Source: Verrucomicrobiota bacterium
GTDB lineage: Bacteria > Verrucomicrobiota > Verrucomicrobiia > Limisphaerales > UBA11358
Direction: 5' to 3'
Length of the DNA stretch: 10,971 nucleotides
Assembly: GCA_026225155.1 (NCBI GenBank)
Contig: JAMFSG010000244.1
Location: 1 to 10,971, forward strand
Below are positions 5,356-10,971 of this stretch, piece by piece. The notes below the pieces were generated by a model. It had not been told where the DNA came from. It made no database searches and worked only from the letters and a program-made list of their open reading frames with translations. The position numbers and the translations under genes were made by a program. Within the stretch, counting starts at the first letter, position 1, and every line of letters begins with the position of its first letter.

Positions 5356-6549
5356 ATGTTCATTGACGAAATAAAAGTTTACGCGCAGGCGGGGCACGGC
5401 GGTCGCGGCTGCGTCGCGTTTCATCGCGAGGCTTACATCACCAAAGGCGGACCGAGCGGCGGCAATGGCGGTCGCGGCGGCAGCGTGATTTTACAGGCCG
5501 ACCACGATCTCAACAATCTCATCCAGCAATATTTTGTCCCGCGCCTCATCGCGCAGGTCGGCGAAGCTGGCAAAGGCAAAGGCATGGATGGTCACGCGGG
5601 AAATGATCTCATCATCAAAGTTCCCTGTGGCACGCTCGTGTGGCGTTTGCCCGCGCCGCCGAAAACGGCGGAAGAAACCGATGATGAAGATGACGACGAG
5701 GACGAAAGCGAGCAAGAAGCGCCGATGTTCAAAACCAGCACAGGCAAACGACCGGTCATCCGCAGTTCCGGCGGCGAAATTGCGCAAGAGATTGATTTGA
5801 GCCAAGACGATGACGAAGCCAGCGAATCTGCTATCGCCGATTCCGTGAAAGGCGAACTTGTCGCCGATCTCACGACGCATGGCCAGCAATACGTTTTGTG
5901 CAAAGGCGGACGCGGTGGTTTGGGCAATCGTAATTTTGCGACCGCCGCGCGTCAGACGCCGCGTTTCGCGCAACCGGGCGAGCCCGGCGATGAAGGAAAT
6001 TTTCTGTTCGAGCTGCGCATCATGGCGGAGATCGGCATCGTCGGTTATCCGAACGCGGGCAAATCTACTTTGCTCGCGGCGATTTCCAAGGCGCGGCCGA
6101 AGATTGCGCCGTATCCATTCACCACGTTACATCCGCAGATCGGCATCGTCGAATATCCCGATTGGAAACGGCTCACCGTCTGCGACGTGCCGGGTTTGAT
6201 CGAAGGCGCGCATAATAATGTCGGCCTCGGCCACGAATTTTTGCGTCACATCCAGCGCTGTAAAATTCTCGTGCTGTTGCTCGACATGGCCGGCACCGAC
6301 AACCGCAAACCGTGGGACGATTACAAACAATTGCTGCAGGAACTGGAACTTTACGATCCTGCGCTCGTGGAAAAACCGCGCCTCGTCGTCGCGAATAAAA
6401 TGGACGAAGCCATCGCGGAAGAAAATCTGAAGCAGTTCAAAAAGAAGATCAAAAAAGTTATCGTGCTGCCGATCTCGGCGGCGTTCGATCAGGGCATGGA
6501 AAAATTCCGGCAGACGATCCGCGAAGCGGTGGAAGCGGCGGAAGATTAA
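5356..6549 (+). CDS. obgE: Obg-family GTPase with acidic insert
   Basis: A 397-residue GTPase of the Obg/CgtA family, which acts in 50S subunit maturation and stress control. Residues 1-97 and 167-215 make up the glycine-rich Obg domain (GGRGCVAFHREAYITKGGPS; LCKGGRGGLGN). The G domain has P-loop GYPNAGKST (230-238), switch II DVPGLIEGA (277-285), NKMD (347-350) and SAA (374-376). There is no C-terminal OCT domain. In ordinary Obg proteins VP-x-GT-x-V runs almost directly into LxADL. Here about 69 residues (98-166) intervene, very acidic at 106-121 and again at 148-160. Reading frame and codon style are continuous through the insert, so it is not a frameshift. It follows rplU-rpmA in the usual order, but behind a terminator. 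Confidence 0.95.
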   Translation: MFIDEIKVYAQAGHGGRGCVAFHREAYITKGGPSGGNGGRGGSVILQADHDLNNLIQQYFVPRLIAQVGEAGKGKGMDGHAGNDLIIKVPCGTLVWRLPAPPKTAEETDDEDDDEDESEQEAPMFKTSTGKRPVIRSSGGEIAQEIDLSQDDDEASESAIADSVKGELVADLTTHGQQYVLCKGGRGGLGNRNFATAARQTPRFAQPGEPGDEGNFLFELRIMAEIGIVGYPNAGKSTLLAAISKARPKIAPYPFTTLHPQIGIVEYPDWKRLTVCDVPGLIEGAHNNVGLGHEFLRHIQRCKILVLLLDMAGTDNRKPWDDYKQLLQELELYDPALVEKPRLVVANKMDEAIAEENLKQFKKKIKKVIVLPISAAFDQGMEKFRQTIREAVEAAED

Positions 6550-6556
6550 TTTTATT

Positions 6557-6582
6557 TGCCGGTAAAATCTTCCGGCATTTTT
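6557..6582 (+). terminator. Weak terminator after obgE
   Basis: TGCCGG (6557-6562) pairs with CCGGCA (6572-6577) around a nine-base loop, followed by five T (6578-6582). The stem is short. A competing nine-base-pair stem, 6539-6547 with 6566-6574, overlaps the obgE stop codon and cannot form at the same time. Confidence 0.55.
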
Positions 6583-6645
6583 CAGTTGCCGCCCGGCGGG
6601 TTCGGAGTAATGTTGGAAAAAAGGGCGAAGCGCCTTAACTCGATC

Positions 6646-7341
6646 ATGAATATGAACCGGATCATTTGCGCAGGTTTACTGACAATTCTCGGCGCGGTCC
6701 CCTTGCAAGTGCGGGCGGACAATGCCGCCGATGCCGCCACTGTTGAAAGCAACCGGGTTTATTCCGTGCAAGGTGACACACGGGCATTGTTGGTGGAAAA
6801 TCTTAAATTTCCGTCCGAAGTCGAAGTGGACACCAATGGCAATTTTCAAGTCGCGCACGGGAAAAAACGGGCTTTGCAAGTCGGCCAAATGCTTCGTCGC
6901 GACGGCTGGCTTTTGAATGCTGATGGTTCGATCGAACCCGTCTTTGATCATCTGGCCATGCAGGCGGGCAAAGTGCTTTTAGTGCGCGATGGCCAGACTG
7001 AAGCGCTGACCGAACAAATGACTTTTCCAAACCATTTACATGTGGATCCGGACGGTTCCTGTATTTATCCCGATGGTAGCCGCACTCGGTTGGTGGACGG
7101 ACAATTATTCCGGCTGGATGGCACGCCGATTATCGCTAAAGACACCATCACGTTCAAAAACGGCCATGTGGTGCTTCAAAAACAAGGTTCTATAATTCCC
7201 CTCTCGCCGGTTCAAGTCATGGGCATGAATGATGGCACGCGGGTTTATGGCGACGGCTCGATCGAACAAAATGGCGGGGCGAGAACTAAACTCCGTGACG
7301 GACAAACCATTCTGGTGGATGGCGTTATCATTCATCATTGA
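6646..7341 (+). CDS. Secreted protein with three DUF6799-like repeats
   Basis: A 231-residue exported protein of unknown function. Residues 1-24 form a signal peptide (MNMNRIICAGLLTILGAVPL, likely cut after VRA). The rest is three related units of about 60-66 residues (about 42-106, 107-170, 171-231). Each contains a strand-rich 'DG' pattern ending in L-x-x-GQ-x-x-x-x-DG: LQVGQMLRRDG, LVDGQLFRLDG, LRDGQTILVDG. This looks like the DUF6799 type of domain, recalled from memory. Repeated beta hairpins suggest a small beta-solenoid. The frame stays open upstream to TTG 6556, but that start lies in the obgE terminator and would hide the signal peptide. ATG 6652 is also possible. No strong ribosome binding site is seen. 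Confidence 0.75.
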   Translation: MNMNRIICAGLLTILGAVPLQVRADNAADAATVESNRVYSVQGDTRALLVENLKFPSEVEVDTNGNFQVAHGKKRALQVGQMLRRDGWLLNADGSIEPVFDHLAMQAGKVLLVRDGQTEALTEQMTFPNHLHVDPDGSCIYPDGSRTRLVDGQLFRLDGTPIIAKDTITFKNGHVVLQKQGSIIPLSPVQVMGMNDGTRVYGDGSIEQNGGARTKLRDGQTILVDGVIIHH

Positions 7342-7372
7342 ACACTCGAAATATAGGCCGGGATTTTTTATG

Positions 7373-7951
7373 TCACCGGCTTTTGATTTCCAAGAATCGC
7401 ATCAATGTATCGCCGTGCTTGAGCAATTTTACTTCCGTCCACGGCGCGACGAGTTCCAACGTATCGCGTTTCGTGTGACCTAAAATAAATCTTCCACCGG
7501 GCGCGAGCAGTTTTGGCAAACTTTTATCGTCGAGCAATTGCTGCGCGAATGACGTCGAGCGGCGGTTCACATTTTTTTCACCATAAGGCGGATCGGCGAG
7601 GATCAGATCAAATTGCCGCGCGTTTTCGGCGAGATAATTCATCACCGGAAAAACGTCCTGTGTCCGCACTTCAAGAATTTCACCATAACCGGCGGCGATG
7701 GCGTTGCTGCGGATAAATTCTGTGTGGCGATGGGATTTTTCCACGCAAATCACTGACGCCGCGCCGCGACTCAAACATTCCAAACTCAACGCGCCGCTGC
7801 CGGCGAACAGTTCCAAAACTTTCGCGCCAACGACGCGTTCGCCGAGCGAATTGAAAACCGCCTGCTTGACCAAATCCGGCGTCGGCCGGACATCAAGTCC
7901 TTTGGGGACTTTCAAAATCCGCCGAGCCGCGTTGCCGCCGGTGATGCGCAT
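7373..7951 (-). CDS. rsmD: 16S rRNA (guanine966-N2)-methyltransferase RsmD
   Basis: A 192-residue SAM-dependent enzyme that methylates G966 of 16S rRNA in the small subunit. The family start MRITGGNAARRILKVP, the segment RPTPDLVKQAVFNSL, the SAM-binding motif I VLELFAGSGALSLE (45-58) and the catalytic motif DPPY (120-123) are all present. Length is normal. It is convergent with the secreted-repeat gene (31 bp gap) and sits downstream of the dienelactone hydrolase-like gene on the same strand, with a palindrome between them. The ATG has no obvious ribosome binding site. The separate coaD (phosphopantetheine adenylyltransferase) gene that often follows rsmD is not here. Confidence 0.93.
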   Translation of the reverse strand: MRITGGNAARRILKVPKGLDVRPTPDLVKQAVFNSLGERVVGAKVLELFAGSGALSLECLSRGAASVICVEKSHRHTEFIRSNAIAAGYGEILEVRTQDVFPVMNYLAENARQFDLILADPPYGEKNVNRRSTSFAQQLLDDKSLPKLLAPGGRFILGHTKRDTLELVAPWTEVKLLKHGDTLMRFLEIKSR

Positions 7952-7957
7952 TTGTGT

Positions 7958-8012
7958 GTTGAATTGTTAAATGGTTGAATCGTTGAATCGGTAAACCATT
8001 TAACAATTCAAC
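7958..8012. repeat. Perfect 19 bp inverted repeat between rsmD and the hydrolase gene
   Basis: GTTGAATTGTTAAATGGTT (7958-7976) is exactly complementary to 7994-8012, with a 17-base spacer that carries a further GTTGAAT word. An ATTCAAC follows the right arm (8014-8020). The element seems built from short GTTGAAT/GTTAAAT words. It lies 6 bases before the rsmD start codon and 17 bases after the hydrolase stop. It has no U-rich tail on the - strand, so it is a REP-like hairpin more than a classical terminator. It resembles 'gttgaattgttaaatgg' repeats I recall from Verrucomicrobiota. Confidence 0.8.
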
Positions 8013-8028
8013 CATTCAACGAATTACT

Positions 8029-8802
8029 TCACTTAAAAATTTCGCCGAAGAAATCCTTCATCGCGAGCCACGAACGCTTGTCGGCTTTTTCATTATATTT
8101 CGCGCCGGCATTGACGAAGCCCGGATCGGGTTGCGTGAAGGCGTGAACCGCGCCGCCGTAAAAAGCGATTTGCCAATCCACTTTATTGTCGCGCATCTCG
8201 CTTTCAAACGCGGTCAAATCTTCCGGTTTTTGGAACGGATCATCCGCGCCGGCGAGCGCCAGCACTTTGCCTTTAATATTTTTCCCATCGGCTGGCGTCG
8301 GTGAATCTAGTCCGCCGTGAAAACTGACAACGCCATTGATATCTGCGCCGCTGCGCGCGAGTTCGATCACCGTCGTGCCGCCAAAACAATAGCCGATGGC
8401 GGCGATATTTTTTTGGTCAACATTCGGTTGTTGTTTCAATTCATCCAAACCGGCATTCACGCGGGCGCGCAAAAGCTGGCGGTCAGCTTTGAATTTTGAC
8501 GAAAGCGGGCCGGCTTCTTTGACGCCGTTGGGCCGGTTATCTTTGCCGTAAATGTCCGCGCAAAATGCAATATAGCCGAGTTGCGCGAGCATTTCCGCGC
8601 GATGCTTTTCGTAATTCGTCAGGCCGAGCCATTGGTGGACGATCAACACGCCAGGGCGCGCGCCAGAAATGGCGTCATCGTAAGCGACAAAACCTTCAAG
8701 CGTCGTGTCGCCTTGTTTGTAATCAACGGTCTGCGTCACGATCTTTGCGTCCAAAAAAACCGGACACGCCGCCACCAAAAAAATCAGGAATAATTTTTTC
8801 AT
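8029..8802 (-). CDS. Exported dienelactone hydrolase-family protein
   Basis: A 257-residue alpha/beta hydrolase. The family triad is visible: nucleophile Cys139 in GYCFGG, an Asp at 187 or 188 in GADDPF, and His220 in GAVHAFTQP. VLIVHQWLGLTNYEKHRAEMLAQLGYIAFCADIYG covers the oxyanion region and the helix after it, with the usual Glu at 65. Residues 1-19 form a signal peptide (KKLFLIFLVAACPVFLDA), so it acts in the periplasm, unlike cytoplasmic ClcD enzymes of chloroaromatic breakdown. The substrate is not known. The open frame continues upstream to 8985, but that part is repeat DNA (8851-8925) and would bury the signal peptide, so ATG 8802 is chosen. It may be cotranscribed with rsmD. Confidence 0.88.
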   Translation of the reverse strand: MKKLFLIFLVAACPVFLDAKIVTQTVDYKQGDTTLEGFVAYDDAISGARPGVLIVHQWLGLTNYEKHRAEMLAQLGYIAFCADIYGKDNRPNGVKEAGPLSSKFKADRQLLRARVNAGLDELKQQPNVDQKNIAAIGYCFGGTTVIELARSGADINGVVSFHGGLDSPTPADGKNIKGKVLALAGADDPFQKPEDLTAFESEMRDNKVDWQIAFYGGAVHAFTQPDPGFVNAGAKYNEKADKRSWLAMKDFFGEIFK

Positions 8803-9013
8803 AGACAGAATCAATAAACCGCCGCGCGCAAAAATGCCAGCTCGCTTTTGCGCCACCAAGAGGCGCAAAAAACACAAAATCGTTTTCATGAAAAATCTTT
8901 GCGCTCTTTGTGTCTCTTTGCGGCTATTTCCCTGCTTGTTTTTCCGGCTTTGTGTTTTGGCGGGCGTTTTTTTTATCGGCAGCATTTGGTTTTCGCGGTT
9001 ACAATCGCCACGC
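8803..9013. other. Divergent intergenic region (211 bp)
   Basis: It separates the - strand hydrolase from the + strand TPR gene. Besides the inverted repeat at 8851-8925 it holds a T-rich stretch around 8967-8976 and, on +, TACAAT (9000-9005), a good -10 without a recognisable -35 at 17 bp. That -10 would start transcription almost at the GTG at 9014. Confidence 0.5.
8851..8925. repeat. Inverted repeat of CGCAAAGAACACAAAG type in divergent gap
   Basis: The left arm 8851-8880 (with GGCGCAAAAAACACAAAAT) is imperfectly complementary to the right arm 8895-8925 (ATCTTTGCGCTCTTTGTGTC and on to CGGCT). The perfect palindrome TTTTCATGAAAA (8883-8894) sits at the centre. The words match the 'ctttgcgctctttgcgtctttgcggtt' intergenic repeat I recall from many environmental genomes. 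It happens to be open in both directions, which explains the falsely long reading frames of the flanking genes. Confidence 0.7.
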
Positions 9014-9517
9014 GTGAATTTACTTGAACCGCCCGACTCGCATCATCTCGACGCCGCCATCGGCTGGCTTGGGCTGAATTGCATCGCGGATGCGCGCGCG
9101 GAACTGGAACATATTTCCGGGGCCAATCAAAATCATCCTGACGTGCTCGAAGTGCGCTGGAGCCTTTCCGCGCACGAAAAACATTGGAGCGATGCGTTGC
9201 AGATCGCGTTCGTCGAAATGACGCTCGCGCCCGACGATGCCGCCGGTTGGTTGCATCGCGCCTACGCATTGCGTCGTGTGGATGACGGCGGATTGTCGAA
9301 AGCGTGGGACGCATTGCTGCCCGCCGCGAAAAAATTTCCCGAAGAACCGGTCATCGCCTACAACCTTTCGTGTTACGCGTGTCAGATGCAACAGCTCGAT
9401 ATCGCGCGGCACTGGCTGCAACGCGCGGTGACGGCGGGTAAAAAAGAGGAGATCAAAAAAATGGCGCTCGCCGACGCCGATCTGCAACCGTTGTGGCCTG
9501 AAATCAAGGAGTTGTGA
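9014..9517 (+). CDS. Small TPR-repeat protein
   Basis: A 167-residue soluble protein of tetratricopeptide-type helical pairs, roughly at 10-36, 43-72, 75-105 and 111-141 (for example GWLGLNCIADARAELEHI, AYNLSCYACQMQQLDIARHWLQRA). Such proteins act as protein-protein scaffolds; the partner is unknown. It matches a short TPR protein I recall as common in Verrucomicrobiota, starting near 'NLLEPPDSHHL'. I therefore take GTG 9014 as start. The frame is open back to ATG 8834, but that extra segment is translated repeat DNA (KNLCALCVSLRLF), with an accidental hydrophobic stretch. Its end contains the ribosome binding site of the ABC gene, so the two are cotranscribed and probably translationally coupled. 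Confidence 0.78.
   Translation: MNLLEPPDSHHLDAAIGWLGLNCIADARAELEHISGANQNHPDVLEVRWSLSAHEKHWSDALQIAFVEMTLAPDDAAGWLHRAYALRRVDDGGLSKAWDALLPAAKKFPEEPVIAYNLSCYACQMQQLDIARHWLQRAVTAGKKEEIKKMALADADLQPLWPEIKEL
9506..9511 (+). promoter_or_regulatory. Ribosome binding site for the TTG-started ABC gene
   Basis: AAGGAG lies inside the last codons of the TPR gene, seven bases before TTG 9519. It is the strongest ribosome binding site in the window and supports a TTG start one base after the TPR stop codon. Confidence 0.8.
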
Positions 9518-9518
9518 T

Positions 9519-10328
9519 TTGAAAACTGCAAAAACTATTTTGTCCGTGGACGGCTTGCACATCGAACGCAGCCGCACCGTGATTCTCGATAGCATTTCGT
9601 GGCGCGTTGAAAGCGGACAGCATTGGGTCATCCTCGGCGCGAATGGTTCCGGCAAAACTTCGTTGTTAAGCGCGTTGACGGGTTATCTGATGCCGACGGC
9701 GGGCGAAATTTCTCTGCTCGGCGAAACTTACGGTCAATCCGACTGGCGCGAATTGCGGAAAAAAATCGGCATCGTCAGCTCGTCCGTGCGGCAGATGATG
9801 GCGGATGAAGAACCGGCGCTGGAATCTGTCGCCAGCGGCAAATACGCGATGATTGATTTTTGGGGGCGGCTGAGCCGCGCCGAAAAAAATCAGGCGCGGA
9901 AATTATTGCGGCAAGTCGAATGCGAATATCTTGCCGATCGTGAATGGCGCGTGTTGTCGCAAGGCGAACGCCAGCGCGTGTTGATTGGTCGCGCATTGAT
10001 GGCGAAGCCGCGCGTTTTGATTCTGGACGAGCCGTGCGCCGGACTTGATCCGGCTGCGCGCGAACATTTTTTGCAATTCATCCAACGGCTCGGCCAAAAT
10101 AAAAATGCGCCGACGTTGATTTTGGTGACGCATCATGTGGAAGAAATCATGCCGGTGTTTTCCGACGTGTTGGTTTTGAAAAGCGGCAAAGTGCTTGCCG
10201 CCGGCAAAAAATCAGCCACGCTGACCACGAAAACCCTTTCGCAAACTTTTGGCGCCAAAGTGAAATTGCAGTCGAAGGCCGGACGTTATGTGATGAATGT
10301 TTTATCGAAACGCAGTGTGGTGGTTTGA
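9519..10328 (+). CDS. ABC transporter-type ATPase subunit, no permease in view
   Basis: A 269-residue single nucleotide-binding domain. Walker A is GANGSGKT (40-47), the signature LSQGE (146-150), Walker B VLILDEP (166-172), the D-loop AGLD (174-177) and the H-loop His205 (VTHH). The Q-loop region reads IGIVSSSVRQ, similar to the YlmA/ModF-like group, where I recall IGIVSS at this point. The C-terminal 50 residues (GAKVKLQSKAGRYVMNVL) are a small added segment. ModF/YlmA-like proteins often lack a cognate permease gene, and none is visible here. It starts at TTG 9519, immediately after the TPR gene, so the pair is probably one operon. Whether it energises transport or has another ATP-dependent role is open. 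Confidence 0.9.
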   Translation: MKTAKTILSVDGLHIERSRTVILDSISWRVESGQHWVILGANGSGKTSLLSALTGYLMPTAGEISLLGETYGQSDWRELRKKIGIVSSSVRQMMADEEPALESVASGKYAMIDFWGRLSRAEKNQARKLLRQVECEYLADREWRVLSQGERQRVLIGRALMAKPRVLILDEPCAGLDPAAREHFLQFIQRLGQNKNAPTLILVTHHVEEIMPVFSDVLVLKSGKVLAAGKKSATLTTKTLSQTFGAKVKLQSKAGRYVMNVLSKRSVVV

Positions 10329-10336
10329 AAAAATGG

Positions 10337-10353
10337 GACGGCGACACGCCGTC
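10337..10353. repeat. GC-rich hairpin between the ABC and MoxR genes
   Basis: GACGGCG (10337-10343) pairs perfectly with CGCCGTC (10347-10353) around ACA. Flanking GGG (10335-10337) and CCC (10357-10359) allow a shifted alternative. The sequence after it (GCAAATATTTT) is only weakly U-rich, so it may be a poor terminator, an attenuating hairpin before the MoxR start at 10371, or another REP-like copy. Confidence 0.55.
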
Positions 10354-10370
10354 CGTCCCGCAAATATTTT

Positions 10371-10971
10371 ATGCCCAAACGCGTTTGTCAGCATTGCGGT
10401 TATAATTTTGAGATTCCCGACTGGATGGTCGGCGAAAATTTCGCGTGTCCGAGTTGCGGCAAAAGTATTTTGCAGCCGCGCGAAGGACGTGCACCGAATG
10501 AGAAAATAAAACTGGTCGTCACACCGCCGCCGGAAAATATTTTCCCCGCCGCCAAACTTTCTGAAATCGCGCAACAGATCATCGCCAATGTTCAACGCGT
10601 CATTGTTGGTAAGCCAGAACAGGTGACGCTCGCGGTCACGGCGCTTTTTGCGGAAGGTCATATGTTGCTCGAAGATGTTCCCGGCGTGGCGAAAACGATG
10701 TTGTCGCGCGCGATCGCGCAGAGTGTCGGCTGTTCGTTCAAACGTATCCAATGCACGCCGGATTTGCAGCCGGAAAATGTCATCGGCGATTTCATTCTCG
10801 ACCCGACGACCGGACGCAAAGATTTTCGTTTCGGCCCGATTTTTTCGCAGATGGTTTTGGTGGACGAAATCAACCGCGCCAGTCCGCGCACGCAGGCGGC
10901 GCTGCTTGAGGCGATGGGCGAAGGCGCGGTGACGATGGATCGCACGACTTACCGGCTCGAGCGTCCGTTCA
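10371..10971 (+). CDS. MoxR-family AAA+ ATPase with N-terminal zinc ribbon (3' truncated by window)
   Basis: 200 codons are visible and the frame runs off the end of the window without a stop. Residues 1-35 form a zinc ribbon: Cys6-x2-Cys9 (VCQHCG) and Cys26-x2-Cys29 (FACPSCGKSILQP). A linker (36-60) leads to a MoxR-type AAA+ domain. Its features are VIVGKPEQ (about 79-86), the P-loop EDVPGVAKTM (about 102-111), IQCTPDLQPENVIGD, the Walker B VLVDEINRASPRTQAALLEAM (about 163-183) and the segment after it. MoxR ATPases usually act as chaperones with VWA-domain partners and often precede DUF58 and transglutaminase-like genes; such genes may lie beyond 10971. The start has no clear ribosome binding site. 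The zinc ribbon in front of MoxR is not the standard architecture. Confidence 0.9.
   Translation, partial: MPKRVCQHCGYNFEIPDWMVGENFACPSCGKSILQPREGRAPNEKIKLVVTPPPENIFPAAKLSEIAQQIIANVQRVIVGKPEQVTLAVTALFAEGHMLLEDVPGVAKTMLSRAIAQSVGCSFKRIQCTPDLQPENVIGDFILDPTTGRKDFRFGPIFSQMVLVDEINRASPRTQAALLEAMGEGAVTMDRTTYRLERPF

Noticed and set aside
5491..5973. 160-codon open frame on the - strand inside obgE
   Set aside because: It mirrors the obgE codon pattern, including the acidic insert, and has no start signal or recognisable domain.
6556..6645. Upstream TTG start for the secreted repeat protein
   Set aside because: The TTG lies in the obgE terminator hairpin and would bury the signal peptide beginning at 6646.
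8803..8985. N-terminal extension of the dienelactone hydrolase-like protein
   Set aside because: It reads through the same repeat and would place 61 residues before a clean signal peptide that starts at ATG 8802.
8834..9013. N-terminal extension of the TPR protein with an apparent membrane segment
   Set aside because: The segment is translated repeat DNA (inverted repeat at 8851-8925), and the TPR family starts at NLLEPPDS, encoded from 9014.
10302..10751. 149-codon open frame on the - strand at the MoxR gene
   Set aside because: The + strand frame from 10371 has zinc ribbon and AAA+ motifs and runs to the window end; the - frame has none.

Overview
The window reads as chromosomal housekeeping DNA from a Gram-negative bacterium of moderately high GC. 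The best guess is a member of the Verrucomicrobiota, near the Limisphaerales or Pedosphaera group. This rests on gene style (the short TPR protein that starts 'NLLEPPDSHHL', the FHA/zinc-finger protein, secreted small-repeat proteins) and on several intergenic inverted repeats that resemble repeats I associate with that phylum. The assignment comes from memory of such genomes, not from a search.

Layout: 1-108 is the tail of an unidentified + strand gene. A 2Fe-2S thioredoxin-like ferredoxin (180-554) and an FHA plus zinc-finger protein (643-1248) follow on +. Ferrochelatase hemH (1252-2265) runs on the - strand, with only 3 bp between its stop and that of the FHA gene. A repeat-filled 123 bp gap separates hemH from the divergent mazG-type gene (2389-3057). 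Next come a secreted Tyr/Gly/His-rich protein with its own promoter and terminator (3178-3801), a TMEM175-type channel (3947-4585), and the classic rplU-rpmA-obgE cluster (4658-6549). That cluster has a good promoter before rplU and a terminator after rpmA. A secreted three-repeat protein (6646-7341) faces rsmD (- strand, 7373-7951) and a periplasmic dienelactone hydrolase-like gene (- strand, 8029-8802). A 211 bp repeat-bearing divergent gap leads to a TPR protein (9014-9517), which is tightly coupled to an ABC ATPase (9519-10328). The window ends inside a MoxR-type AAA+ ATPase with an N-terminal zinc ribbon (10371 onward).

There is no mobile element, CRISPR array, tRNA, rRNA or obvious defence system. 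Most genes belong to known families, and I do not see a new multi-gene system. The points worth a second look are lineage-type modifications of core proteins: a roughly 69-residue acidic insert inside the Obg domain of ObgE, a MazG whose second catalytic domain seems lost, a Cys-rich segment in ferrochelatase, a zinc ribbon fused to MoxR, and FHA fused to a zinc finger. The other notable feature is that nearly every sizeable intergenic gap on divergent or repeat-rich ground carries a different inverted repeat.
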